Notes: generated by a model not told the origin, from the letters alone. Positions 43,600 to 52,752 are shown, counted from the first letter of the stretch. The stretch is 64,000 nt of DNA from Paraburkholderia sabiae (GCF_030412785.1 NZ_CP125296.1:248001-312000), one strand, 5' to 3'. Program-made: numbers and translations.

Positions 43600-44165
43600 A
43601 CTCCGACGCGCTTCGCGACCGTCTCCTGACACTGCGCTTCGAACTGACGCGGCGCTTCGGCATCGCGGGACTCGCGGGCGTGCTGCTGTTGTGTGCGGCA
43701 CTGATCGCGATGAACGGCGCGATGTGCATGCGCGCGGACACGCTCGGCCTCGCATCATCCGAAGCACGGCCAACGACTGCGGCGAAGAAACCATCGGCGG
43801 AAAGCGAAGCGCATTCGTATGCGGACTCCGCGATGCTGGCGACGTTGCCCGAACTGTTTCCGCCCTTCGCGCGCAGTGCCGACGACATCGCCGCGATCCT
43901 CGCGCATGCGAGCGAGAACAGTCTGACCGTCGGCTCCGCGGAATACCTCGTCGTCGCCGAGTCGGGCGGAAGATACGTGCGCTATCAGATGCTATTGCCC
44001 GTCAAGGATCAGTACGGCGCGATCCGGCGCTTTCTCGCCTCGGTGCTGAACAACTTGCCGAACGCGGCGTTGCGCGAGATTCATGTCGAACGGCCTGCCG
44101 TCGATGGCAGCGTGCTCGATGCGCGCGTTCGCTTCGAACTCGTCTATGGGACGGCGCGGCCATGA
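43596..44165 (+). CDS. PilO/GspM-like inner-membrane assembly protein
   Basis: 189 residues: basic N-terminus, one TM segment (FGIAGLAGVLLLCAALIAM), then a periplasmic domain with ferredoxin-like elements (SLTVGSAEYLVVAESGGRYV, RYQMLLPVKDQYGAIRRFLA, LPNAALREIHVERP). This is the partner of the PilN-like protein in the inner-membrane alignment complex. The ATG at 43596 overlaps the previous stop; the much longer open frame upstream in this phase is a shadow. Confidence 0.75.
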   Translation: MNSDALRDRLLTLRFELTRRFGIAGLAGVLLLCAALIAMNGAMCMRADTLGLASSEARPTTAAKKPSAESEAHSYADSAMLATLPELFPPFARSADDIAAILAHASENSLTVGSAEYLVVAESGGRYVRYQMLLPVKDQYGAIRRFLASVLNNLPNAALREIHVERPAVDGSVLDARVRFELVYGTARP

Positions 44166-44758
44166 ACCAGCGACTCATTCGTCATGGCGTGCTGGGACTG
44201 TGCCTGATCGCGACGATCGCGCTGTCGGTGAAGGCGTGGCGCATGCCGCGCGAGGCTTCGGTTGCGGTGGCGGCTGTGCCTGCCGTGCATCGAAGCGTGC
44301 CGCCGTCGTCGGGGCCCGTTCGTGACGCTGCGGCACACGTGCGGACACATGCTCACGCTTCGCACGAGACCGCAAAGGCGGCCAGCACGCCAACAGCGGA
44401 TACGCCCGCGCAGAAACTCGCGGCATTGCGCAAGCCGATGTCGCTCGAATCGCGCAACAACCCGTTTGTCGCGTCGTCGTGGCTGCCGCCTCCGCCGCCC
44501 GTGGTGCAGGCCGCGCCGGAGCCTCCGCCGCCGCCCACGGCGCCGCCTGTGCCCTACACGTACCTCGGCAAGCTGGACGGCTCGACGCTCAAGCCGCAGA
44601 TCTTCCTGAGCCGCGGCGACCAGTTGCTGATCGTGTCGCAAGGCGATGTCGTAGAAGGGCAGTATCGCGTCGAGTCGATTTCCGACGGCGATGTCGTGTT
44701 GACTTATTTGCCGCTGAATCAGAGGCAGGTCGTCTCAATGCAAAGCGAAGGAAAATAA
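44162..44758 (+). CDS. PilP/GspC-like periplasmic linker protein
   Basis: 198 residues: N-terminal TM anchor (HGVLGLCLIATIALSVKAW), a Pro/His/Ala-rich linker (to about 130, with PPPPPVVQAAPEPPPPP), then a beta-rich HR/PilP-like domain (YTYLGKLDGSTLKPQIFLSR, QLLIVSQGDVVEGQYRVESI, VVLTYLPLNQRQVVSM). Such proteins bridge the inner-membrane complex to the secretin. It overlaps the preceding gene by ATGA, and its stop is directly followed by the secretin start. Confidence 0.8.
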   Translation: MNQRLIRHGVLGLCLIATIALSVKAWRMPREASVAVAAVPAVHRSVPPSSGPVRDAAAHVRTHAHASHETAKAASTPTADTPAQKLAALRKPMSLESRNNPFVASSWLPPPPPVVQAAPEPPPPPTAPPVPYTYLGKLDGSTLKPQIFLSRGDQLLIVSQGDVVEGQYRVESISDGDVVLTYLPLNQRQVVSMQSEGK

Positions 44759-47050
44759 ATGACAGCCGCACGCAGCCGCGATCGGAGCCGCAACGGGGAC
44801 AGCGGCTCATCCACGCGCTATCCGCCCGGTCCCATTGCTCACACGCGTCACTGGCCGCTGATGACGCGCCAGGCGGCGTGCGTCGCGCTTGCCGTGCTGG
44901 TGCTCGGTGGCTGCGTGACGCCGCCTGGGACGCGCCAGGACGATCCCACCAACGCGCAGCTGCAACTCGACTATCTGCACGACCGCGACGCCCGCGTGAA
45001 TGCGGCGCTCGACGCGGCGGAAGCGTATCGCGCGAGCTATCAGTACGACCTTGCCGTGCAAAAGCTCGGCGAGGCGTATCAGATCGATCCGACGAGCGAA
45101 CGTGGACGCAAGATCGGCGCGGCGCTCGACCGCGACCGGCGCGATCTGTCGACGCTGCAGGAAGCCGACCGCATGATGCAGCGCGGCTCGTATGCGCTTG
45201 CCGAAGAACGCGTGCATCGCGTGCTGGTGCAGAATCCGACCAACCCGATGGCGCAGCAGATGCTCAAGGAGATTCAGGACAAGCGCAATCAGCAGCGCGC
45301 GTTGAAGGAAGAAAAGATCGCTGCATCGTCGATCATGCGCACGCCCGTTACGCTGCAGTTCCGCGACGCCAACGTGCGGATGGTGTTCGAAGCGCTGTCG
45401 AAAACCACGGGGCTCAACGTGATTTTCGATCGCGACGTGCGCGCCGATCTGAAGACGACGATCTTCGTGACGAATGCGACGCTGCAGGATACCGTCGACA
45501 TGATCCTGATGCAGAGCCAGCTCGACAAGAAGCAGCTCAACGCGAACACGCTGTTCATCTATCCGGCTACGCCCGCGAAGGAACTCGAATATCAGGAACT
45601 GAAGGTGCGCACGTTCCAGTTGTCGAACGTCGACGCGAAGCAGATTCAGGGCTTGCTGAAGAGTCTGCTCAAGCTGAAGGAAGTGGTGGTCGACGAACGC
45701 GCGAATACCGTGACGATACGCGGCACGCCCGACACGATCCGCGTGGCCGAGCAGATGATCGCCGCGCAGGACATTCCCGAGCCAGAAGTGATGATGGAAG
45801 TGCAGGTGCTTGAAGTCTCGCACGACCGGATGACGGATCTCGGTATCGAGTGGCCGAACTCGTTCACGATGTCGACGCCCGCGACGGCGAATACGTGGGG
45901 CGAACTGCATCATCTGCCCATCAATGCGTTCAACGTGAGCGGCCTGTCCGCGACGGCCAATTTCAAGCTGAGCGACACGGACGCCAACCTGCTCGCGAGT
46001 CCGCGTATCCGTGCGCGCAACAAGGAGAAGGCGCGCATCCTGATCGGCGACAAGGTGCCTGTCATTTCGAGTTCGAGCACGCCGAGCACGAGCGGGCCGT
46101 CGTATACGCAGATGGTTCAGTATCTCGATGTCGGCATCAAGCTCGAAGTCGAGCCGCAGGTCTATCGCGACGGCGATGTCGGCATCAAGCTGAACCTCGA
46201 AGTCAGCAATATCACGAAGGTGATTCAGAGCGACAGTTCGCAGGCAGGATTGACGACGCTCGCGTATCAGATCGGCACGCGCAATGCGTCGACGAGTCTG
46301 CGTCTGCGCGACGGCGAAACGCAGATTCTCGGTGGCCTCATTTCCGACGAAGATCGCGCGACAGCCGACAAGGTGCCCGGCCTCGGACAATTGCCCGTGC
46401 TCGGACGGCTGTTCTCCAATCACAACGGCGATCACGTGAAGACGGAGATCGTGCTGCAGATCACGCCGCATATCGTGCGTCCGCAGATCGCCGCCGATGC
46501 GGACACGCAGGAAGTCTGGTCGGGCACCGACGTCAACGTGCACGCCGATCAGCTGCGGCTCGATCCCGTCGTCGCGGAACTGGAGCCCGCCGTGCCGCGT
46601 CCTGTGATGCGTACGCCTGGCAGTGTCGGTGGCGGAACGACGGGGGGCGCGCAGCACAGCAGCACGCAGAACCGGCCGACGACGCCGCCAGCGAGTGCGT
46701 TCGGCCAGTTGCCCGTGCAGCCGCGCACGACGCCGCCGCCTCAGCCCTACGGCGGACGCTATTCGACCTTGCCATCGCTGCCGGCGCCCGCCGCCACGCC
46801 TGCCAACGGCGCAGCGCCTGCAGCCGAGCAGGCCGCGCCCGAGACGCCGCCTTCCGGCAACGATAGCGGCAATACGAGCGGCAGTACGAACGGCGGCGCG
46901 CCGCAAACGGGTTATGCAGCGCCGGCCGCACCGCCGCCCACTGCACCCGCGCAACCGGCGGCAGTCGCGCCACCGCCGATGCTCACGATGCCGCCCGGCG
47001 ACATGCCCAGCGACAACCCGTTGCGCCCGGTCCAGAACGGCGGGTATTAG
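44759..47050 (+). CDS. gspD: Secretin, GspD/PilQ/MshL family, with N-terminal TPR-like region
   Basis: 763 residues. A lipobox VLGGC (about residue 51) suggests lipid-aided targeting. TPR-like helices follow (about 65-190; AYRASYQYDLAVQKLGEAYQ), then secretin N domains (FRDANVRMVFEALSKTTGLN, ELEYQELKVRTFQLSNVDAK) and the secretin core (ASPRIRARNKEKARILIGDK, GIKLEVEPQVYRDGDVGIKL, LRDGETQILGGLI, TEIVLQITPHIVRP). A long Pro/Gly/Asn-rich tail (about 600-763) is unusual. It forms the outer-membrane gate. AAGGA precedes the ATG; an internal ATG at 44861 is a less likely start. Confidence 0.92.
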   Translation: MTAARSRDRSRNGDSGSSTRYPPGPIAHTRHWPLMTRQAACVALAVLVLGGCVTPPGTRQDDPTNAQLQLDYLHDRDARVNAALDAAEAYRASYQYDLAVQKLGEAYQIDPTSERGRKIGAALDRDRRDLSTLQEADRMMQRGSYALAEERVHRVLVQNPTNPMAQQMLKEIQDKRNQQRALKEEKIAASSIMRTPVTLQFRDANVRMVFEALSKTTGLNVIFDRDVRADLKTTIFVTNATLQDTVDMILMQSQLDKKQLNANTLFIYPATPAKELEYQELKVRTFQLSNVDAKQIQGLLKSLLKLKEVVVDERANTVTIRGTPDTIRVAEQMIAAQDIPEPEVMMEVQVLEVSHDRMTDLGIEWPNSFTMSTPATANTWGELHHLPINAFNVSGLSATANFKLSDTDANLLASPRIRARNKEKARILIGDKVPVISSSSTPSTSGPSYTQMVQYLDVGIKLEVEPQVYRDGDVGIKLNLEVSNITKVIQSDSSQAGLTTLAYQIGTRNASTSLRLRDGETQILGGLISDEDRATADKVPGLGQLPVLGRLFSNHNGDHVKTEIVLQITPHIVRPQIAADADTQEVWSGTDVNVHADQLRLDPVVAELEPAVPRPVMRTPGSVGGGTTGGAQHSSTQNRPTTPPASAFGQLPVQPRTTPPPQPYGGRYSTLPSLPAPAATPANGAAPAAEQAAPETPPSGNDSGNTSGSTNGGAPQTGYAAPAAPPPTAPAQPAAVAPPPMLTMPPGDMPSDNPLRPVQNGGY

Positions 47051-47053
47051 ACG

Positions 47054-47623
47054 ATGTTCGCGCTCGCATGCCGCGGCCGCTTGCTGATTGCGCGTCCTGC
47101 GAGACAGCGCGGCTTCACGCTGATCGAACTCGTGATCACGCTGGCGCTCGTCGGCATTCTCGCGCTTGCCGTGATGCCGTTCTCGCAACTGATCGTGCAG
47201 CGCGAGAGGGAACAGCAGTTGAGCGCTGCATTGCGCGAAATCCGCACCGCGCTCGATGCCTATAAGGAAGCGAGCGATACGGGTCTCATCGAGCGGGAGG
47301 CGGACGCTTCGGGTTATCCGCCGTCGCTTGCCGTGCTCGTGGACGGCGTGAAGAACGTCAAGGATCCAAAGGGCGGACTGCTGATGTTCCTGCGCCGCGT
47401 GCCGCGCGATCCCTTTTATACGGGCGATCCCGAAACGCCGCCCGAAGACACCTGGACCATGCGCGCGTTCGGCGAACCGCCCGCGCATGCGGACGGCGGC
47501 AGCGCGGACAGCGCCGATGCCGCCGATGCATCGGCGCGCGGCACAGCGGGCAAAGACGTGTTCGATGTCTCGTCGAAGTCGGACCGCGTCGGCATCAACG
47601 GCATTCCCTATCGACAGTGGTGA
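47054..47623 (+). CDS. Pseudopilin 2 (GspG/GspH-like)
   Basis: 189 residues with the prepilin site ARQRG|FTLIELVITLAL (Glu+5 present). A helical stem follows (QREREQQLSAALREIRTALD), then a globular part with DRVGINGIPYRQW at the C-terminus and an Asp/Ala-rich loop. It is bigger than the major pseudopilin and probably a minor subunit. It starts 3 nt after the secretin stop. Confidence 0.88.
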   Translation: MFALACRGRLLIARPARQRGFTLIELVITLALVGILALAVMPFSQLIVQREREQQLSAALREIRTALDAYKEASDTGLIEREADASGYPPSLAVLVDGVKNVKDPKGGLLMFLRRVPRDPFYTGDPETPPEDTWTMRAFGEPPAHADGGSADSADAADASARGTAGKDVFDVSSKSDRVGINGIPYRQW

Positions 47624-47631
47624 GCGTCATC

Positions 47632-48024
47632 ATGAAACGCATCGCTTCCAGACGCCGCAATACGGGCTTCACACTGATCGAACTGGTCGTCGTGATGGCG
47701 ATCATCGGTCTGTTGCTGACGATCGCGTTGCCGCGCTACATGCACAGCATCGATCGCGGCAAAGAACACGTGCGCGCGCAGAATCTCGCCGTGATGCGCG
47801 ACGCGATCGACAAGTTCTACGGCGACAACGGCGCATACCCCGATACGCTCGACGAACTCGTCACCCGTCACTATCTGCGCGCGATTCCGTTCGACCCGGT
47901 GAACGGCGACGACAAATGGGCGGTCGTCGCATCGCCCGACGATACGAAGCCGGGCGTCTACGACATCCTTCCCGCGAGCAGCCCGCAAGGCGCGGCGTCC
48001 GATGCGGCAGGAGCCGCGCAATGA
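47632..48024 (+). CDS. Pseudopilin 3 (GspG-like)
   Basis: 130 residues with the prepilin site RRNTG|FTLIELVVVMAI and the short GspG-type body (AVMRDAIDKFYGDNGAYPDT, LDELVTRHYLRAIPFDPVNG). The ATG at 47632 is preferred; GTG codons at 47617 and 47620 are alternatives. The stop overlaps the next start (ATGA). It is a second GspG-like subunit in the operon besides the gene at 38725. Confidence 0.88.
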   Translation: MKRIASRRRNTGFTLIELVVVMAIIGLLLTIALPRYMHSIDRGKEHVRAQNLAVMRDAIDKFYGDNGAYPDTLDELVTRHYLRAIPFDPVNGDDKWAVVASPDDTKPGVYDILPASSPQGAASDAAGAAQ

Positions 48025-48641
48025 GCGAGGCGGCGGCGCGTTTCGGCGGCGTGCAACGCTCGAAAGCACACGGGACGAGCGAGCGCGGCATCGTCATGCT
48101 GACGCTGCTGATCGCGCTGATGCTGCTGTCTATTGCGCTGATGGGTGCGCTCGATGTCTGGTCCTTGCAACGCAAGCGGGAAACCGAACAGCAGTTGCTG
48201 TTCGTCGGCAACCAGTACCGCATTGCGATCCTGCGCTACTACCGTGCAGGCCGCGTGTTGCCCGCATCCGTCGACGAACTGCTCAACGATTCGCGCTTTC
48301 CCGAGCCGCAGCATCATCTGCGACGCGCCTATGCCGATCCCGTTACCGGACAGAACGATTGGGTCTATCTGTATCAGGCGGGACGGATAGCGGGTTTGCA
48401 CAGCAGTTCGACCGACGCGCCGATAAAACGGTCGCGCTTTCCGCGCCAGTTCGAAGACTTCGAAGGACAGCAGACTTACGCGGGCTGGCAATTCTTCTAT
48501 CTGCCGCCCGTCCAGCGCTCCAATTCCTCGCCTGAGCAGCCCAGAAAGCCGAGACCCGGCTCACCGGATGCGCCTTTCGATCCGATGAACGACGGACTCA
48601 CGCGTTTCACTCCCCGAAGCCTGGGTTCTTCGCATTGGTAA
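48021..48641 (+). CDS. Minor pseudopilin, GspK-like
   Basis: 206 residues. After SERG the hydrophobic stem IVMLTLLIALMLLSIALMGA follows, with no Glu at +5. Lack of Glu5 is typical of the tip pseudopilin GspK. The rest (RETEQQLLFVGNQYRIAILR, RAGRVLPASVDELLNDSRFP, EPQHHLRRAYADPVTGQNDW) has a pilin-like alpha/beta shape. It ends in a Pro/Ser-rich tail. It overlaps the preceding gene and is the last gene of the secretion operon. Confidence 0.78.
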   Translation: MSEAAARFGGVQRSKAHGTSERGIVMLTLLIALMLLSIALMGALDVWSLQRKRETEQQLLFVGNQYRIAILRYYRAGRVLPASVDELLNDSRFPEPQHHLRRAYADPVTGQNDWVYLYQAGRIAGLHSSSTDAPIKRSRFPRQFEDFEGQQTYAGWQFFYLPPVQRSNSSPEQPRKPRPGSPDAPFDPMNDGLTRFTPRSLGSSHW

Positions 48642-48930
48642 GCCGTTATAAGCTCATTGAAATAGCGCTATAAGAATTCAATGGTCATGGAATTGAAATG
48701 TTTATTCGTGCCGTTGATTCTCATTACGAAGGCGTTCGCATTTCATTAGGCGGTGCCGCACATTTCTTCGCCGAATGACGGCCACATCTCTCTTCGCCCG
48801 CGGAATAGGGCGTAAATCTTAAGGCGTTCTTCAGCTTCATCCGCCGACACTTCCTTTACAGCACATTTTCTATTTCTTGTCGCAGCGATCAGCTTTCCTT
48901 TCTGATTAGAACCGGCCCGAGAGGCGTTAT

Positions 48931-50316
48931 ATGGATTCGGTGACAAGAAAGCTCTTTCACGTTTGCCGTGGTAGCCGCGCGTTGCCGGACGCGTTCTTGC
49001 CGCAGAGTGGCTGGAAGATCGAGCGGATGGATATCTGTTCGCGCAACCGGCAACGCGCGCGATTCGCGGCAGGCGCGGCCGGGCTGATCGATATTGCGTC
49101 GATGAAGTTTCCACGCGATCTGGAAGTGCTCACTGAAGTGCTCGCCACGCGCGACGTCATCTGGGTCGCCGTACTATGGCCCGAGCAACTGGAAGACAGC
49201 GCGATCCGTTCGCTCGTGCGCGGCCGCTGCATGAGCTACGTCACGTTGCCCACAACCGCTGACGAACTCCGTCACGCGATAGGGCACGCGCGCGGCATGT
49301 GGTCGCTGGCCGAGCCGATCGTTCACGATCCGTGGGCCGCCGCCGACGGCGAAATGATCGGCTCGTGCGACGCGATGCTCTCGCTCTTTCGCGCGATCCG
49401 CAAGGTCGCGCTATGTAACGCGCCCGTGCTGATCCAGGGCGAATCGGGCACCGGCAAGGAGTTGACCGCGCTGTCGATCCATCGTCATTCCGCGCGCCGG
49501 CATGCGCCCTTCGTCGCGATCAATTGCGGCGCGATGCCTGAGCATCTCGTCATGTCGGAACTGTTCGGCTATGAGCGCGGCGCGTTCACCGGTGCGAACG
49601 AGCGCAAGACGGGGCGCATCGAGGCCGCCAATGGCGGCACGGTGTTTCTCGACGAGATCGCCGATCTGCCGCTCAAAAGCCAGGCGGGGCTGTTGCGCTT
49701 TCTGCAGGAACGGAGCATCGAACGGATCGGCGCGTCGCAGACGATTCCCGTCGACGTCAGGATCATTTGCGCGACCCATGTCGATTTACGCACGGCGATC
49801 GCGGAAGGTCGGTTCCGCGAAGATCTCTATCATCGGTTGAGCGTACTTCAGCTTGGCGAGCCGCCGCTGCGCGCGCGTGGCGCCGATGTCGAATTGCTGG
49901 CTCGGCATCTGCTGGATCAGTTGCACGTCGATTCGAATCGACGGATACGCGGTTTTTCGGAGGACGCCGTGCGCGCGCTATACGCGCACGACTGGCCGGG
50001 CAATGTGCGTGAATTGCGTAACCGTGTATGGCGCGCGGTCGTTCTGTTCGACAGTCCGACGATCACGGCAAGCGATCTGGGTCTTTCGCATTGCGTCGAT
50101 GCGCGCGTGCGCTCGCTCGATCAGGTGCGACGCCACGCCGAACAACTGGCGATTGAAGGCGCTTTACTGCGGCATCGCGGGAATGTCGCCGATGCGGCGC
50201 GCGAACTGGATATTTCGCGTGTCACGCTATATCGGCTGCTCGAATCGTACGAATGCGATATGGCGAAGTTTCTTAGAGGCATGCGTGCCGATGTCGCGTT
50301 GACGATGGAGCGATAG
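48931..50316 (+). CDS. Sigma-54-dependent transcriptional activator (VpsR/FlrC-like)
   Basis: 461 residues. An N-terminal receiver-like domain of about 140 residues lacks an obvious phospho-acceptor site. The AAA+ core has Walker A GESGTGKE (about 169), the sigma-54 contact loop GAFTGAN (about 216), Walker B GGTVFLDEI and the sensor DWPGNVRELRN. The C-terminus has a Fis-type helix-turn-helix (VADAARELDISRVTLYRLL). It activates RpoN promoters; one lies at 34598 upstream of a response-regulator gene. Degenerate receivers with this layout (VpsR) can respond to c-di-GMP instead of phosphate, which is speculative here. Confidence 0.88.
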   Translation: MDSVTRKLFHVCRGSRALPDAFLPQSGWKIERMDICSRNRQRARFAAGAAGLIDIASMKFPRDLEVLTEVLATRDVIWVAVLWPEQLEDSAIRSLVRGRCMSYVTLPTTADELRHAIGHARGMWSLAEPIVHDPWAAADGEMIGSCDAMLSLFRAIRKVALCNAPVLIQGESGTGKELTALSIHRHSARRHAPFVAINCGAMPEHLVMSELFGYERGAFTGANERKTGRIEAANGGTVFLDEIADLPLKSQAGLLRFLQERSIERIGASQTIPVDVRIICATHVDLRTAIAEGRFREDLYHRLSVLQLGEPPLRARGADVELLARHLLDQLHVDSNRRIRGFSEDAVRALYAHDWPGNVRELRNRVWRAVVLFDSPTITASDLGLSHCVDARVRSLDQVRRHAEQLAIEGALLRHRGNVADAARELDISRVTLYRLLESYECDMAKFLRGMRADVALTMER

Positions 50317-50319
50317 CGC

Positions 50320-50351
50320 GCTCGAACGATAAAAGCTAAAAGAATTCGAGC
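50320..50351. terminator. Possible bidirectional terminator between convergent genes
   Basis: GCTCGAA (50320-50326) pairs with TTCGAGC (50345-50351) across an A-rich loop, at the junction of the sigma-54 activator stop (50316) and the end of the Nramp-like gene (50336). The stem is only 7 bp and overlaps the last codons of the minus-strand gene, so support is weak. Confidence 0.35.
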
Positions 50352-51643
50352 ACGGAATGTGCAATCAGCGCGGCGCCCGCGGCAATGGTGGTGAGCCAGC
50401 ACAGCACGCGCAACGACCAGTGCGCGACGAGATCGCCCACCGCTTCGCGCTTCGAACTCAGCAGCACGAGCAACACGAGCACGGGCGTGATTGTCATCCC
50501 GTTGACGAGTGCGCTCCAGTAAAGCGCGATGACGGGATCGATGCCGATCATCGCCAGCGTGATGGCGACAGCGGCGCCTATCGCGGTGATGACGAGCAGC
50601 AACGCCGCGATGCGTGTGTTGCGCTTTTCGCCGTGTTGCCAGTCGAACGAACTCGCGGCTGCCTGTGCAGCAGAGCCCGCAAGCGGCGGCAACGCGAGGA
50701 GCGCCGAGCCGAGCAATGCGAGCGCGAGCACCTGTGGTGCGAATCCATGTGCGAGCGGTTCGAGCACGCGTTCGAGCGCTACGGATTCACCGGGCGCGTG
50801 GTGTGAAAACTGAAATGCAGCTGCCGATGCAATCATGATCGCGATTGCGGCTGCGTTCGAAAGCGCGGTTCTCAACAGCGTGTCTCTGCGCAGCTTGCGC
50901 AATTCCTGATCGGAACCCGCCGACGGTTTCGACGACGCATGTTCCTGCCGCTCTTCCACTTCCTGCTCGGCTTGCGAGAACAGCAGATACGGACTGACCG
51001 TGGTGCCGAACAGCGCGAGCATCATCGTCGTGTACTCCTTGGTCCAGACGATCCGCGGAATGAACGCGCGGATCGCAACGGTGTGCCACGGCACGTGCAG
51101 CAGCAGGATGACGCCGACATACGCGAACATGCCCAGCGTCAGCCATTGGATCACGCGCGCGTAACGCGCGTAGGGCACGCACCATTGCAGGATCAGCGAT
51201 GCGCCGCCGCACAGCAGCGACAGCAACGCGACGGAACCGCCCATGACGGCGCGCGCGGCGGTGCCCATCGCGAGGATATCGACGGCGATGTTGAAGGTGT
51301 TGGCGAGCAGGAATCGCGCGACGGCGAAATAGAAGAAGACGGGCGCGTAGTGCTCCCGCATGTTGTCGGTCAAACCCTTGCTGGTGATCGACGCGACGCG
51401 CGCGGAAATCAGCTGCAGCGCGACCATCGACGGATAGGTCAGCACGCACACCCACAGCAGGTCAAAGCGATACCACGCGCCCGCGAGCGTATACGTGGCG
51501 ATGCCGCTGGGATCGTTGTCCGAGCCGATTGTCGCGAGGCCGGGGCCGACGTCGGCGGCCCATGAACGGGCGGGCCGTTCGGTGCGCTTGCCGTTTTTGC
51601 GCAGAGCCTGTCGCAGTGCCTGTTTATGCGGATGACGCTCCAT
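50336..51643 (-). CDS. Nramp-family divalent metal transporter-like protein
   Basis: About 435 residues with roughly 11 TM segments. The TM1 signature GPGLATIGSDNDPSGIATYT corresponds to the Nramp DPGN region, here DNDPSG, as in the bacterial Nramp-related subgroup. Matching helix features include LLANTFNIAVDILAMGTAA, LFGTTVSPYLLF and VNGMTITPVLVLLVLLSS. Classical Nramp proteins import Mn2+ or Fe2+ with protons; the altered TM1 motif makes the substrate uncertain. The start at 51643 is chosen over a GTG at 51658. The gene faces the sigma-54 activator, next to a putative metal-oxidase secretion locus. Confidence 0.82.
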   Translation of the reverse strand: MERHPHKQALRQALRKNGKRTERPARSWAADVGPGLATIGSDNDPSGIATYTLAGAWYRFDLLWVCVLTYPSMVALQLISARVASITSKGLTDNMREHYAPVFFYFAVARFLLANTFNIAVDILAMGTAARAVMGGSVALLSLLCGGASLILQWCVPYARYARVIQWLTLGMFAYVGVILLLHVPWHTVAIRAFIPRIVWTKEYTTMMLALFGTTVSPYLLFSQAEQEVEERQEHASSKPSAGSDQELRKLRRDTLLRTALSNAAAIAIMIASAAAFQFSHHAPGESVALERVLEPLAHGFAPQVLALALLGSALLALPPLAGSAAQAAASSFDWQHGEKRNTRIAALLLVITAIGAAVAITLAMIGIDPVIALYWSALVNGMTITPVLVLLVLLSSKREAVGDLVAHWSLRVLCWLTTIAAGAALIAHSVLEFF

Positions 51644-51723
51644 GCGACAGACCTGCACGAGGGACGATGAGATTCATCGTCCGCATAAAGCGTTCCCATG
51701 CTGCTGCCGGCTCGAATGCCGGT

Positions 51724-51912
51724 TCAGAACCCCACGCCCACGCCGACACCCACTCCGCCGCCGAAGCTGCCGCCTCCCACGCCCACGCCGATGGCAGGAC
51801 CAGGCGCGTAATAACCGGGACCATATGCGGGGTCGCTGCTCTGATAGGGCGGGGCTGCAACGCATCCCGCGACGGTCACTGCCAGGGCCAGGATGCCAAA
51901 AAGTCTGATCAT
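51724..51912 (-). CDS. Small glycine-rich lipoprotein
   Basis: 62 residues: MIRLFGILALAVTVAGC is a lipoprotein signal with lipobox VAGC, followed by a Pro/Tyr stretch and a Gly/Val-rich tail (GVGVGGGSFGGGVGVGVGVG). Similar tiny lipoproteins are common in Burkholderia; function is unknown. GGGAGG precedes the ATG at 51912; the longer frame to 51963 lacks a ribosome-binding site. Confidence 0.68.
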   Translation of the reverse strand: MIRLFGILALAVTVAGCVAAPPYQSSDPAYGPGYYAPGPAIGVGVGGGSFGGGVGVGVGVGF

Positions 51913-52123
51913 GATCGCCTCCCGTTCATGAGCTGCGCAGCAAGAGCCGGTCCTCAGCATCACATGTTTTTACGGGGAGGGAAAGCGCGTGTCGCGATTG
52001 GCGAGCGATCGAAGATTGAAGCGGGGAAAGTGGATGTGATGTGCGTCAGCAGCTGCTTCGGATTGAAGCGGGCCGCTGACGTAAAGAGCGATTCATGTCG
52101 AGCGTGAGCGCACGCATGAATGC

Positions 52124-52417
52124 TTAGCTGCCGAAGTAGATGTTGCAGTAGCTGACGGGGCCCACGCACGAATCGTTACCCGTGCTGCGCTTGTGGAACA
52201 GGCCGCCTGCCTGCGACGTGCCCGACGCGACACCGCCGTATGAGTTTGCGGCGTTATCGCCCGTTTGGGCCGCTTGAGCAACCGGGCCGCGCTGCGAAGC
52301 CGGTGCGCCTGCTTCGGGGTTGTAGTACGGAGCGGGACCGAAGCCGCTCGCGAACACAGGAGCCGAAACGAATGCAGTAGCGGCAAGAAGGGCGGCGGCG
52401 ACGAGCTTGGTTTTCAT
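52124..52417 (-). CDS. Small exported protein, Burkholderia type
   Basis: 97 residues: signal peptide MKTKLVAAALLAATAFVSAPVFA, then an Ala/Gly/Ser-rich mature chain with GFGPAPYYNPEAGAP, and two Cys near the end (SCVGPVSYC) that could pair. No known domain. GGAGAA precedes the ATG at 52417. Function is unknown. Confidence 0.62.
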   Translation of the reverse strand: MKTKLVAAALLAATAFVSAPVFASGFGPAPYYNPEAGAPASQRGPVAQAAQTGDNAANSYGGVASGTSQAGGLFHKRSTGNDSCVGPVSYCNIYFGS

Positions 52418-52752
52418 GACATTTCTCCAGTAACAGATCAGGGATCGAAAGTTCGTTGAACAGCAGTGCGTCAACGTTGATGCCAAGTCTAGTCAGCGAA
52501 GTTCTGGAGAATAAGGCGTCTGGCAGGAAGGCTCACTTGCTGGATTCGTGCGTAATCGGCGAAACGAATGGGAGAAACCGCGATGTCGTTTCTATGAGAC
52601 TGACGTAGTGCGTTTTGGAAAACAGTGTTGAGCCGGTTTCGCTTTGAAACGGCGCTCGCGAAATGGATGCCTGACCGTATCGTCAAAGAAGACGATGGCG
52701 TGATCTGTTTGATGTGGAACGGAGCGGCGTGTGCCGCCGCTCCTTTATTTTT
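52418..52752. other. Intergenic region
   Basis: 335 bp holding the promoter of the small exported-protein gene and the 3' flank of the membrane-protein gene ending at 52753. A 65-codon minus-strand frame (52489-52686) has no ribosome-binding site or recognisable product and is not called. No repeats or clear operators were seen. Confidence 0.35.

Noticed and set aside
44807..47488. 893-codon antisense frame opposite the secretin gene
   Set aside because: Shadow frame; the plus-strand secretin is unambiguous and continuous with its operon.
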